DNA of 64,000 nt from Nocardia vermiculata NBRC 100427 (GCF_001613265.1 NZ_BDCA01000003.1:166606-230605), one strand, 5' to 3'; counted from the first letter of the stretch, positions 17,476-26,831 are shown. A program made the numbers and translations. Notes: generated from the letters alone by a model not told the origin.

Positions 17476-17511
17476 TGTGCGGTGCTGAGTTCATGTGCGG
17501 TGCTGGGTTCT
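17476..17511. repeat. 18-bp tandem direct repeat, two copies
   Basis: TGTGCGGTGCTG(A/G)GTTC(A/T) occurs twice head to tail (17476-17493, 17494-17511), 25 bases from the MMPL copy 2 start codon. It lies in that gene's leader and may be a duplicated regulator site or replication slippage. Confidence 0.7.
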
Positions 17512-17515
17512 ACGT

Positions 17516-17606
17516 TCTACGCCCCGTAGACAGCACTACCGCGGCCGCCGAGCGGGCGCCGCCTCCATCGACGTGCTTTGCCTACCGTGCGGTAGGTAGA
17601 CTACCG
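17516..17606. promoter_or_regulatory. Cluster of inverted repeats between MMPL and TetR genes (probable TetR operators)
   Basis: Three inverted repeats share a CTAC/GTAG core: TCTACG-ccc-CGTAGA (17516-17530), CCTACCG-tg-CGGTAGG (17581-17596) and the overlapping GGTAG-a-CTACC (17595-17605). They sit between the divergent MMPL copy 2 and TetR genes. A TetR dimer typically binds palindromes of this size next to its own gene; the tandem overlap suggests cooperative binding. Confidence 0.65.
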
Positions 17607-17683
17607 AATCGATAAGCGGAGGAACAACCTCGATTTAAGGGGTTGTCACTGGCCCACCCTTCGCGTGGTGAGAGGATCATCCG

Positions 17684-18277
17684 ATGAGCGCCCGAACAAC
17701 CTCCGGATCTGTCGTTGCAGGTCAACGCACTAAAGATGCGATTCGCGAGGCCGCGCTCAGACTTTTCTCGACCAAGGGCTTCGAGCAGACCAGCCTGCGT
17801 GAGGTCGCAGATGCGGTGGGAATCACAAAAGCCTCGCTCTACTATCACTACGCCTCGAAGGTCGATCTGCTGCTGGCGATCATCGAGCCGATCTTCGACG
17901 ATATGAAGCGCGTGGTCGACGAGATCGAGGGGCAGCCGCACAACGAGCGGCGGGTGCGCGAGGTGCTCGAACATCAGCTGCGAACCCAGTTGCGGCACCG
18001 CGCGATCGCGGCGATGTGCGTGCGCGATACGGTGGCCATCATCAACGCCATCGGCGACATCTATCCGGACATGCTCGATATGCACCGGCGGTTGTGCCAA
18101 TGGCTGGCGGGCGCGGATCCGTCTGCCGAGGCCCTGCTGCGCGCCAGTGCAGCTTTGGAGGTATTGAGCACGGTGCTGTGGTCGGACGAACTCGTCCCCG
18201 ATGCCGCTGACGATCTCATCGAGCAGGTGCTGCTCGATTCCGCGCTGACGGTGCTGACCGGTACGGGGAAGCGCTAG
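17684..18277 (+). CDS. TetR family transcriptional regulator
   Basis: A 197-residue repressor-type protein. The N-terminal helix-turn-helix covers about residues 20-65 (AALRLFSTKGFEQTSLREVADAVGITKASLYYHY region), followed by a helical ligand domain. The ATG at 17684 has GAGAGGA 8-10 bases upstream. It is divergent from MMPL copy 2 across a cluster of CTACCG/CGGTAG palindromes and overlaps the next gene, an Rrf2 regulator, by one base (TAGTG). The likely target is its own promoter and the MMPL gene; the ligand is unknown, possibly the exported lipid or a drug. Confidence 0.9.
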   Translation: MSARTTSGSVVAGQRTKDAIREAALRLFSTKGFEQTSLREVADAVGITKASLYYHYASKVDLLLAIIEPIFDDMKRVVDEIEGQPHNERRVREVLEHQLRTQLRHRAIAAMCVRDTVAIINAIGDIYPDMLDMHRRLCQWLAGADPSAEALLRASAALEVLSTVLWSDELVPDAADDLIEQVLLDSALTVLTGTGKR

Positions 18278-18810
18278 TGCACGTCACCGCGAAAGTCGAT
18301 TACGCCGTGCGAATGCTGCTGGAAATCGCGCGCACCCAACCGCATTCGGTGAAATCCGAGATTATCGCCACCGCACAGGGGATTTCCCCGAAAGTGCTGG
18401 AATCCCTTGCCGCCGAACTGCGCCGCGCCGATCTGGTGGTCAGCCGCCGTGGTCCCGACGGTGGCTACCGGCTGGCCCGCCCGGCCGAGCAGATCAGCGT
18501 CGCCGATGTGATCCGCGCGGTCGAGGGTCCGCTGGCCTCGGTCCGCGGGCAGCGGCCCGAGGATGTCGTCTACTCCGGTGTGGCCGAGCCGCTGCAGCGG
18601 GTGTGGATCGCGCTGCGGGTGAACATCCGCGTGGTGCTCGAGCAGGTGTCGATCGCCGATATCGCGACCGGTGAGCTGCCCGATTTCATCACCGACCTGG
18701 TGCGCGATCCCGGTGCCTGGACCCGGCGGCCCGCACCGGCCGGCACCGCGAGCACCGAGACCGGTACTGCGCGTGCCGATATCGGCAGCGGTGGCCGTCA
18801 CAGCTCTTGA
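18277..18810 (+). CDS. Rrf2 family transcriptional regulator without cysteines
   Basis: A 177-residue winged-helix regulator starting with the family signature (VTAKVDYAVRMLLEIA) and containing GPDGGYRLARPAEQISVADV. Iron-sulfur Rrf2 proteins such as IscR and NsrR carry three Cys between the wing and dimerisation helix. Here there is no Cys in the whole protein, so it cannot bind a cluster in the classical way. The GTG start overlaps the TetR stop, so the two regulators are translated together. A -10-like TATAAT (18811-18816) directly follows its stop, and the ABC pair begins 88 bases downstream. Confidence 0.88.
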   Translation: MHVTAKVDYAVRMLLEIARTQPHSVKSEIIATAQGISPKVLESLAAELRRADLVVSRRGPDGGYRLARPAEQISVADVIRAVEGPLASVRGQRPEDVVYSGVAEPLQRVWIALRVNIRVVLEQVSIADIATGELPDFITDLVRDPGAWTRRPAPAGTASTETGTARADIGSGGRHSS

Positions 18811-18840
18811 TATAATCGTTTAGGCGCTGGTCGAGGCTGT

Positions 18841-18856
18841 TTTCTCGGTAGAAAAA
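18841..18856. promoter_or_regulatory. Inverted repeat upstream of ABC exporter genes
   Basis: TTTTCT-cggt-AGAAAA lies between the Rrf2 gene and the ABC start at 18899, downstream of a TATAAT at 18811. It is a possible operator for the Rrf2 or TetR protein encoded just upstream. Confidence 0.4.
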
Positions 18857-18898
18857 TTTCCCGACATCAGCCGTGAATCCAGGTAGCCTGCATCCATC

Positions 18899-20635
18899 AT
18901 GTTGATCAGGTTGCTGCGCGCCTTTATGGCCCCCTATCGCACCCAGCTCGCCGGGGTTGTTGCGTTGCAGCTCGTTTCTGTCATCGCGATGCTGTATCTG
19001 CCCAGTCTCAACGCCGACATCATCGACAACGGCGTGACCAAGGGCGATATCGGCTACATCTGGACCACCGGTCTGTGGATGTTGCTGGTATCGGCCGTGC
19101 AGATCGTGGCCTCGGCGATGTCGGTCTATTTGGGTGCGCAGGCCGCGATGGGGGCCGGGCGGGAAATCCGGGCGGCACTGCTGCACCGGGTGGGAACCTT
19201 CTCCGCGCGTGAGGTCGGTGTCTTCGGTGCCCCGTCGCTGATCACCCGCAACACCAACGATGTGCAGCAGGTGCAGCTGCTGGTCGTGATGAGTGTGACC
19301 ATCCTGGTGATGGCGCCGATCATGTGCATCGGCGGCATCGTCATGGCGCTGCGCCAGGATCTGGGATTGTCCTGGATTCTGCTGGTCGCGGTGCCGATCC
19401 TGGCGCTGACGATGAGCTTGATCATCGTGCGGATGGTGCCCGGATTCCGCCGGGTACAGCAGCGCATCGACGTGGTGAACCGGGTGCTGCGTGAGCAGAT
19501 CACCGGCATCCGGGTGGTGCGGGCGTTCGTCCGCGAGCCGCACGAGACGCAGCGTTTCGGCGTCGCCAACGACGAACTGACCTCGGCCTCCCTGTTCGTG
19601 GGCCGGATGGCAGCGCTGATGTTCCCGGCCGTGATGCTGATCAGCAACCTCACCACGGTCGCCGTGATCTGGTTCGGCGGCCACGCCATCGACTCCGGTG
19701 ACATGCAGATCGGCTCGCTGACGGCGCTGCTGTCCTACATCATGCAGATCCTGATGGCGGTCATGATGGCCTCGTTCCTGGCGATGATCGCCCCGCGCGC
19801 GGCGGTCTCGGCCGAACGGATCGCCGCGGTACTCGAGACCGACTCCACGGTGGTGCCGCCCGCGGAACCGGAGACCTTCACCGCCGATACCGGCATCGTC
19901 GAACTGTCCGGTGCGCAATTCACCTTCCCCGGCGCCGAGGAACCGGTGCTGCGCGATATCAGCTTCCGGGTCGAGCCCGGGCAGACCATCGCCGTCGTGG
20001 GCTCCACCGGGTCCGGTAAAACCACGCTGGTCAACCTGATTCCGCGGTTGATCGATGTCACCGCCGGTTCGGTTCGGGTCGGCGGTATTGATGTGCGCCA
20101 CGCCGACCTGGACCTGCTGCGGTCGCAGATCGGCCTGGTGCCGCAGAAGGCGTACCTGTTCTCCGGCACCATCGCGGAGAATCTGCGCTACGGCGATCCG
20201 GAGGCCACCGACGATCAGCTGTGGCATGCCCTCGAGATCGCGCAGGCCGCCGATTTCGTCCGGGCCATGCCCGAGGAACTACAGACACCGGTCGCCCAGG
20301 GCGGCACCACGGTGTCCGGCGGTCAACGCCAGCGCCTGGCCATCGCCCGCGCCCTGGTGAAGAAGCCGAAGGTCTATCTGTTCGACGACTGTTTCTCCGC
20401 CCTCGACGTCGCGACCGACGCGCGGGTGCGCGACGCACTGCGACCGGAGACACGCGAATCCTCGGTGATCACCGTGGCGCAGCGCATCTCGACGGTGCGC
20501 GATGCCGATCAGATTCTCGTGCTCGAAGACGGCGCCATGGTCGGCCTCGGCACCCACGACCAGTTGTTGCGCGAATGCGAGGAGTACCGGGAAATCGTGG
20601 AATCGCAGTTCAGTGCGGAAGAGGCGGGGCGATGA
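18899..20635 (+). CDS. ABC exporter half-transporter, subunit with degenerate Walker B
   Basis: 578 residues: six membrane helices (about 1-310) fused to a nucleotide-binding domain (about 345-570). Walker A is GSTGSGKTT and the signature is the canonical TVSGGQRQR. Walker B reads VYLFDDCFSALD, so the catalytic Glu is replaced by Asp. That is the hallmark of the degenerate site in heterodimeric exporters such as TmrAB, LmrCD and the mycobacterial Rv1273c/Rv1272c pair. The partner at 20850 has the reciprocal defect in its signature. An intervening 72-bp repeat separates the two genes. The substrate is unknown: drugs, lipids or siderophores are possible. Confidence 0.92.
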   Translation: MLIRLLRAFMAPYRTQLAGVVALQLVSVIAMLYLPSLNADIIDNGVTKGDIGYIWTTGLWMLLVSAVQIVASAMSVYLGAQAAMGAGREIRAALLHRVGTFSAREVGVFGAPSLITRNTNDVQQVQLLVVMSVTILVMAPIMCIGGIVMALRQDLGLSWILLVAVPILALTMSLIIVRMVPGFRRVQQRIDVVNRVLREQITGIRVVRAFVREPHETQRFGVANDELTSASLFVGRMAALMFPAVMLISNLTTVAVIWFGGHAIDSGDMQIGSLTALLSYIMQILMAVMMASFLAMIAPRAAVSAERIAAVLETDSTVVPPAEPETFTADTGIVELSGAQFTFPGAEEPVLRDISFRVEPGQTIAVVGSTGSGKTTLVNLIPRLIDVTAGSVRVGGIDVRHADLDLLRSQIGLVPQKAYLFSGTIAENLRYGDPEATDDQLWHALEIAQAADFVRAMPEELQTPVAQGGTTVSGGQRQRLAIARALVKKPKVYLFDDCFSALDVATDARVRDALRPETRESSVITVAQRISTVRDADQILVLEDGAMVGLGTHDQLLRECEEYREIVESQFSAEEAGR

Positions 20636-20830
20636 GCTACTTTGGCGCAGCTGCTGATCGGCCCGTCCGGGTGCGGGTGTCCCGCAGGTTATCGGGCGGG
20701 GCGATGAGCTACTTTGGCGCAGCTGCTGATCGGCCCGTCCGGGTGCGGGTGTCCCGCAGGTTATCGGGCGGGGCGATGAGCTACTTTGGCGCAGCTGCTG
20801 ATCGGCCTGTCCGGGTGCGGGTGTCCCGCA
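20623..20830 (+). repeat. 72-bp tandem repeat (2.9 copies) at the ABC gene junction
   Basis: Copies run 20623-20694, 20695-20766 and 20767-20830 (the last is cut at 64 bases, with one C-to-T change at a position equivalent to 20661). Each begins GGCGGGGCGATGAG, and the same 14 bases recur once more at 20841-20854 as the real start of the next ABC gene. So the duplicated unit includes the stop/start junction (ATGA) of the operon. Copies 1 and 2 are identical, which implies recent expansion or active homogenisation. There are no spacers, so it is not CRISPR. Confidence 0.95.
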
Positions 20831-20853
20831 TGACACAGGAGGCGGGGCGATGA
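20632..20853 (+). CDS. Repeat-encoded small ORF between the two ABC genes (doubtful gene)
   Basis: An ATG overlapping the stop of the first ABC gene (ATGA at 20632-20635) opens a 73-codon frame made of three copies of a 24-residue unit beginning MSYFGAAADRPVRVRVSR. It ends MTQEAGR and stops within the ATGA that starts the second ABC gene. Because 72 is a multiple of three, the frame stays open through every repeat and each copy carries its own ATG after GGCGGGG. It could be translated by coupling and serve only to pass ribosomes to the second ABC gene. The product is arginine/valine-rich with no recognised family. It may be simply a by-product of the DNA repeat. Confidence 0.35.
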   Translation: MSYFGAAADRPVRVRVSRRLSGGAMSYFGAAADRPVRVRVSRRLSGGAMSYFGAAADRPVRVRVSRMTQEAGR

Positions 20854-22796
20854 GGCCCGGGGCACCGGCGCCGGGTGCGCCCGGCCAGAAGGCCAAATCG
20901 TTCGGTCCGACACTGAAGCGGTTGCTGCGGCGCCTGGCGCCGGATCGGGTGGCTGTCACCGTGATCCTGGCGTTGACGGTCGCGGCGGTCGTGATGAATA
21001 CGCTGGGCCCGCAGATCCTGGGCAATGCGACCAACCTGATCTTCAACGGCGTCATCGGCAAACAGCTGCCGGAGGGCCTGACCAAGGATCAGGCCGTGGC
21101 CTCACTGCGCGAGCAGGGCCAGGACCGGCTCGCCGACATGTTCGCGTCGATGGATATCACGCCCGGTGTGGGCGTCGATTTCGGTGCGGTCGGCCAGGTT
21201 CTGACGTTGGTGCTGGTGCTGTATGTGCTGGCCTCGGTCTTCAACTGGTTGCAGGCGTATCTGCTGACCACCGTGATCAACCGGGCGGTGCAGCGGCTGC
21301 GCAGCGAGGTGGAGGACAAGCTGCATCGTTTGCCGCTGAGCTACTTCGACAGCAATGCCCGCGGCGATGTGCTCTCCCGGGTCACCAACGATGTCGACAA
21401 TGTGGCGCAGAGCCTGCAGCAGACGATGAGTCAGCTGGTCATGTCGGTGCTGTCGGTGATCGGCATCCTGATCATGATGTTCTGGATCTCGCCATTGCTG
21501 GCGGTGATCGCGCTGCTCACGGTGCCGGCCGCGGTGATCGTCACCGCGCAGATCGCCAAGCGCTCCAAACCGCACTTCGTCAATCAGTGGAAGTACACCG
21601 GCCTGGTCAACGCCCAGGTCGAGGAGGCTTTCACCGGTCACGAGGTGGTGACCGCCTTCGGTCGCATCCGGGAGGTCGGTGCCGAGTTCGACAAGCGCAA
21701 CGAGAAGCTCTACGAGGCCAGCTTCAAGGCGCAGTTCATTTCCGGGCTGATCATGCCGGTGATGATGTTCATCGGAAACCTGAACTACGTGCTGATCGCG
21801 GTGGTCGGCGGTTTGCGGGTGGCCTCGGGCAACTTGTCGCTGGGTGAGGTGCAGGCGTTCATCCAGTACTCGCGCCAGTTCAGTCAGCCGCTCACCCAGA
21901 TCGGTTCGATGGTGAATCTGCTGCAGTCCGGGGTGGCCTCGGCGGAGCGCATCTTCGAAATCCTCGACGCGGACGAGCAGATTCCCGATCCGAGCGAGGA
22001 GGATCTGCGGCCGATGGATCGGGGCCGGGTCGAATTCGACGCGGTCTCGTTTCGCTACGAGCCCGACAAGCCGATCATCGAGGACCTGTCGCTGGTCGCC
22101 GAGCCCGGGCATGTGGTTGCGATCGTGGGCCCGACCGGCGCCGGTAAGACCACACTGGTCAATCTGCTGGAGCGGTTCTACGAACTGGATTCCGGCGCCA
22201 TCACCATCGACGGTGTCGATATCACCGATGTCGGCCGGGCGCGGCTGCGGTCGCGGATCGGCATGGTGTTGCAGGACACCTGGCTGTTCGGGGGCACGAT
22301 CCGGGAGAACATCGCCTACGGCAATCCGGGCGCGAGCGAGGAGGAGATCCTCGCGGCGGCCCGCGACGCCTATGTCGACCGGTTCGTCCATTCACTGCCG
22401 CAGGGCTACGACACGGTGATCGACGAGGAGGGGTCCGGGGTCAGCGCGGGCGAGAAGCAGCTGATCACCATCGCTCGTGCCTTCCTGGCCAAGCCGACCA
22501 TCCTGATTCTGGACGAGGCCACCAGTTCGGTCGATACCCGCACCGAACTCCTGGTTCAGCAGGCCATGGCCGCCTTGCGCCGTGATCGCACCAGTTTCGT
22601 CATCGCGCACCGGTTGTCGACCATTCGCGATGCCGATCTGATCGTCGTGATGGAGGCCGGCCACATCGTGGAGCAGGGCACTCACGATGGTCTGCTCGCC
22701 AATCGCGGCGCGTACTTCCGGCTCTACAACGCACAGTTCACGGGTGCGGCGGTGGATCAGGATCTGGTCGACGAGGAGACGGTCGACGCCGTATAG
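20850..22796 (+). CDS. ABC exporter half-transporter, subunit with degenerate signature
   Basis: 648 residues with a Pro/Gly-rich N-terminal tail, six membrane helices (about 30-350, with a long insertion around 75-110 predicted outside) and a nucleotide-binding domain (about 395-630). Walker A (GPTGAGKTT) and Walker B (ILILDEATSSVD) are complete. The signature is GVSAGEKQL instead of LSGGQ. Paired with the upstream subunit, this gives one active and one inactive ATP site, as in heterodimeric exporters. The ATG at 20850 follows AGGAGGCGGGG and overlaps the repeat ORF stop. A strong hairpin follows at 22816. Confidence 0.92.
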   Translation: MRPGAPAPGAPGQKAKSFGPTLKRLLRRLAPDRVAVTVILALTVAAVVMNTLGPQILGNATNLIFNGVIGKQLPEGLTKDQAVASLREQGQDRLADMFASMDITPGVGVDFGAVGQVLTLVLVLYVLASVFNWLQAYLLTTVINRAVQRLRSEVEDKLHRLPLSYFDSNARGDVLSRVTNDVDNVAQSLQQTMSQLVMSVLSVIGILIMMFWISPLLAVIALLTVPAAVIVTAQIAKRSKPHFVNQWKYTGLVNAQVEEAFTGHEVVTAFGRIREVGAEFDKRNEKLYEASFKAQFISGLIMPVMMFIGNLNYVLIAVVGGLRVASGNLSLGEVQAFIQYSRQFSQPLTQIGSMVNLLQSGVASAERIFEILDADEQIPDPSEEDLRPMDRGRVEFDAVSFRYEPDKPIIEDLSLVAEPGHVVAIVGPTGAGKTTLVNLLERFYELDSGAITIDGVDITDVGRARLRSRIGMVLQDTWLFGGTIRENIAYGNPGASEEEILAAARDAYVDRFVHSLPQGYDTVIDEEGSGVSAGEKQLITIARAFLAKPTILILDEATSSVDTRTELLVQQAMAALRRDRTSFVIAHRLSTIRDADLIVVMEAGHIVEQGTHDGLLANRGAYFRLYNAQFTGAAVDQDLVDEETVDAV

Positions 22797-22815
22797 CTCA
22801 CGCGCACACCCTCAT

Positions 22816-22849
22816 CGACGGCCCCGTCCACCTCCGGACGGGGCCGTCG
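22816..22849 (+). terminator. Terminator of the ABC exporter operon
   Basis: A perfect 14-bp stem (CGACGGCCCCGTCC at 22816-22829 against GGACGGGGCCGTCG at 22836-22849) with a 6-base loop lies 20 bases after the stop. It lacks a T-tract but is very stable. Confidence 0.75.
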
Positions 22850-22865
22850 GGTACTCCGCCGGGCA

Positions 22866-22911
22866 TTGACGGTCGCGCACCGGAGTTTATAATGACTGAA
22901 CAGTCAGTCAT
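22866..22911 (+). promoter_or_regulatory. Promoter plus TetR operator for the 22922 regulator
   Basis: A near-consensus promoter, TTGACG (22866-22871), 16-base spacer, TATAAT (22888-22893), is overlapped by the perfect inverted repeat ATGACTGA-acag-TCAGTCAT (22892-22911). The palindrome covers the expected transcription start. The AGGAG of the TetR gene follows at once. This geometry fits steric self-repression. Confidence 0.85.
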
Positions 22912-22921
22912 AGGAGTTGAT

Positions 22922-23530
22922 ATGTCGCCACGGATTGTCGACCCCGACGCTCGCCGCGCTGAAATCCTCGCTGCGGCCGTCCGGGTCTTCGCGCGGAAGG
23001 GCTTCGCCGCGAGCCGGATCGAGGACATCGCGGCGGAGGCCGGAATTGCCAAGGGCAGTGTTTACCTGGCTTTCGACAGCCGGGAGGCTGTCCTGCGCGC
23101 GGCCTTCGACGACTTCGCCGACAACTCCCTGGCCGGCCTGCGGGCGACGGTGGCGCAGGACGGTCCGGCGCTGCAGCGGCTGGCCACGCTGATCCGGACC
23201 ACCTGCGCGATGTTGACCTCGGCGCCGGACCTGTCGCGGATCATGATTGATCTGTGGGGTGTCGGCCGCGGCGACGATGTAGCGATGCCGTTGGATATGG
23301 CCGCCGTCTACCGGGGCTATCGTGCGGCGATCGAACAATTACTCACCGCGGCGGAACACGAAGGCGATATTCGTCCCGGATCCGCTGCCGCCCGCTCGAT
23401 GGTCATCGTCGGTGCCATCGAGGGCTGTCTGCTGCAGTGGCTGGCCGAGCCCGGCCTGCCCATCGCCGGTCTGGACGGCACCATCATCGACATCTGCCTG
23501 AACGGGCTGCGTCCGGCGGAGCGAGCATGA
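22922..23530 (+). CDS. TetR family transcriptional regulator, autoregulated
   Basis: A 202-residue regulator with the helix-turn-helix at about residues 15-58 (AVRVFARKGFAASRIEDIAAEAGIAKGSVYLAF region) and a C-terminal ligand/dimer domain containing SMVIVGAIEG. The ATG at 22922 is chosen because AGGAG lies 6 bases upstream. The upstream ATG at 22892 lies inside the operator and near the transcription start, so it cannot be used. The gene has its own promoter with an overlapping 20-bp palindrome. Its stop overlaps the start of a membrane-protein gene (ATGA), so the two form one operon. Confidence 0.92.
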   Translation: MSPRIVDPDARRAEILAAAVRVFARKGFAASRIEDIAAEAGIAKGSVYLAFDSREAVLRAAFDDFADNSLAGLRATVAQDGPALQRLATLIRTTCAMLTSAPDLSRIMIDLWGVGRGDDVAMPLDMAAVYRGYRAAIEQLLTAAEHEGDIRPGSAAARSMVIVGAIEGCLLQWLAEPGLPIAGLDGTIIDICLNGLRPAERA

Positions 23531-24099
23531 CCGGCACGTCCACCACCAGCATGTCCATCCCGCGCCGGATCAACGCCACGCTGATTGCGCCGGAGGCATC
23601 GCCGACCGAACTCTTGCTCGGTTACGGTGCAGCCGTCGCCGGCGCCATCTTCGCGGTGGTGGCGGGCCTGGCCGCCGACTGGACTCTCATATCCGTGACC
23701 GTGATCGGCCTGGTTGCGTTCGACCTGTTCGGCGGTGCAACGGTCAACGCCCTGCCCTCTGCCAAGCGCTGGTTTCACCGGCCAGGCCGGACCGCTCGCC
23801 ATCACCTCGCCTTCGTCGCGGTACATGTGCAACCGTTCCTCGTGGCCTTGGTTGTCCCCGGATTCGGCTGGTGGACGGCGCTGGTGGTGTATCTGACCAT
23901 GCTGGGCGCCGCGGCCGTGGTACTAGCCGCGCCGCCGGCACTGCGGCGGCCGGTCGGTTACGCCCTGGCCACGTTGTCGCTGGCGATCATTGCCGCGGCA
24001 ATGCCGGTTCCGGCGGCGATCGCGTGGTTCGTGCCGGTCCTGTCGATCAAGCTGCTGCTGGCCCATCTGCAGTCGGAGCGGGACGGCTGGGGTAGGTAG
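23527..24099 (+). CDS. Hypothetical integral membrane protein
   Basis: 190 residues with about six hydrophobic segments (roughly 30-50, 52-72, 95-115, 116-135, 140-155, 160-180 of the mature frame). It has a short polar start and the tail SERDGWGR. I do not recognise a family. The ATG at 23527 overlaps the TetR stop, so it is translationally coupled and presumably the main target of that repressor. Such TetR-membrane protein pairs often respond to hydrophobic compounds, but no substrate can be inferred. Confidence 0.75.
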   Translation: MTGTSTTSMSIPRRINATLIAPEASPTELLLGYGAAVAGAIFAVVAGLAADWTLISVTVIGLVAFDLFGGATVNALPSAKRWFHRPGRTARHHLAFVAVHVQPFLVALVVPGFGWWTALVVYLTMLGAAAVVLAAPPALRRPVGYALATLSLAIIAAAMPVPAAIAWFVPVLSIKLLLAHLQSERDGWGR

Positions 24100-25395
<1,296 letters not shown>

Positions 25396-25399
25396 GACC

Positions 25400-26173
25400 T
25401 CAGCTGTAGAGGGCGGGCTTGTCCAGTGGTGCGTAGCTGGGTTCGCGCTTCTTCAGGTAGGCGATGCAGCGGTAACTGATCGGCATGATCAGCACCTCGC
25501 ACAGCGTCTTCCACACGAAGCCGACGATCACGTAGTTGATGAACGCGCCCCAGGTGTCGATACCGATGGCCGTGGCCGCGATGGAGCAGAAGATCAGGGT
25601 GTCGCCGAGTTCGCCTGCGACGGTGGACCCGAGCAGCCGCGCCCACAGATGCTTCTCCTTGGTGCGTTCCTTGATCAGCACCAGTGTCGCCGAGTTGAGG
25701 AACTGCCCGACCACATAGCCGGCCAGTCCGGCGGCGACGAGTTGCGGCGTGGTTCCGGCGACCGAACGGAAAGCGTCCTGACCGTCGTAGAACTCGGCGG
25801 CCGGCAACCCGATGGAGATCCAGAAGCAGATCACCATCAACGCCAGCATCCCGAACCCGTAGTAGATGGTGCGGCGGGCGGCCTTGAAACCGTAGACCTC
25901 GCTGAGCACATCGCCGATGACGTAGGCGACAGGGAACAGGAAGAAGGCGCCGTCGGTGGTGATCGGCAGGATCTCGATGGGCCCGAGGGATACCTCGTGG
26001 CCGGTGAAGAACTGCACGCCCTTGGTCGCGCAGATATTGGAAATCATCAGTACGGCCGTGAACAGTGTCACGATCAGAGTGAAGGGACCCCCCGCGGCCT
26101 GCGCGAATGCTGCGTGTTCGACCGCGGGGCGTCCAGACTCCTCGGCCGGTGTCGTTCGTCGTGTCTCGCTCAC
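25400..26173 (-). CDS. Queuosine precursor transporter (YhhQ/QPTR family)
   Basis: A 257-residue membrane protein of family PF02592/COG1738, with about six helices. The family marks ISNICATKG near the first helix and FLFPVAYVIGDVLSEVYGFKAARRT are present, as is GELGDTLIF near residue 195. Family members import preQ0/preQ1 (E. coli YhhQ) or queuine. The adjacent convergent tgt supports that role here. The start at 26173 precedes a polar 30-residue cytosolic tail. Its promoter shares the 49-base gap with the divergent gene at 26223. Confidence 0.92.
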   Translation of the reverse strand: MSETRRTTPAEESGRPAVEHAAFAQAAGGPFTLIVTLFTAVLMISNICATKGVQFFTGHEVSLGPIEILPITTDGAFFLFPVAYVIGDVLSEVYGFKAARRTIYYGFGMLALMVICFWISIGLPAAEFYDGQDAFRSVAGTTPQLVAAGLAGYVVGQFLNSATLVLIKERTKEKHLWARLLGSTVAGELGDTLIFCSIAATAIGIDTWGAFINYVIVGFVWKTLCEVLIMPISYRCIAYLKKREPSYAPLDKPALYS

Positions 26174-26222
26174 GATTCGTGGACGATACCGGCTGCGGGT
26201 CGCGGTGCAATAGGCTGGACCG

Positions 26223-26822
26223 ATGACGAATCCCGGCGATTCCGACGAATGGTGGAAGCAGTACGGCGGCGAAGGTGTCTCCTCCGAATCGGGTGACCAC
26301 CCGTCGGTGCCGCCGCCGGCGAACCCGCCCCCGTCGCAGCCTCAGAACCCCTCGCAGCCCCAGAATCCCCAGCAGCCGATGCCGCCTCCGCCGCCGAACG
26401 CGCAGTCCGGGCCGCATCAGCAGCCGCCTCCGTCGTCGTATCCGAGCTACCCCAGCTATCCGCAGCAGGGGCAGCAGCCCTACGGCCAGCAAGGCCAGCA
26501 GCCCTACGGCCAACAGCCTTACGGTCAACCGGCTTACGGTTACCCCGGCGCCTCGCCCTATCAGCCCTACGGGTACGCGCAGCCGCAGCAGCAGGGCAAC
26601 AACGGTATGGCGATCGGATCGCTGATCGCCTCGATCCTGGGTCTGTGCACCTGCCTCGGTTCCATCGTCGGCATCGTGCTGGGTGTGATCGCCCTGAATC
26701 AGATCAAGGAGCGTGGTGGTCAGGGCCGCGGGATGGCTCTCGCCGGTATCTGGATCGGCGCGGCCGGGATCGTGCTCACCATCGTGTGGGTGGTCGTCAA
26801 CATCGCGGTGTCCAGTACCTAG
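26223..26822 (+). CDS. DUF4190 membrane protein with Pro/Gln/Tyr-rich N-terminus
   Basis: 199 residues. The first 125 are disordered and dominated by P, Q, Y and G, with repeats of the type GQQPYGQ. They are followed by two closely spaced membrane helices (about 128-157 and 171-196) around a KERGGQGRGMALAGI loop, which is the DUF4190 arrangement. Function unknown; such proteins are common in actinobacterial membranes and often sit at growth or secretion sites. It has no evident link to the queuosine genes on either side. Confidence 0.8.
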   Translation: MTNPGDSDEWWKQYGGEGVSSESGDHPSVPPPANPPPSQPQNPSQPQNPQQPMPPPPPNAQSGPHQQPPPSSYPSYPSYPQQGQQPYGQQGQQPYGQQPYGQPAYGYPGASPYQPYGYAQPQQQGNNGMAIGSLIASILGLCTCLGSIVGIVLGVIALNQIKERGGQGRGMALAGIWIGAAGIVLTIVWVVVNIAVSST

Positions 26823-26831
26823 CCGAACGAA

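Noticed and set aside
20623..20830. CRISPR array
   Set aside because: The 72-bp units are directly adjacent with no unique spacers, and no cas genes are present.
20623..20854. Insertion sequence or mobile element end
   Set aside because: No inverted terminal repeats, target-site duplication or transposase; simple tandem duplication explains it.
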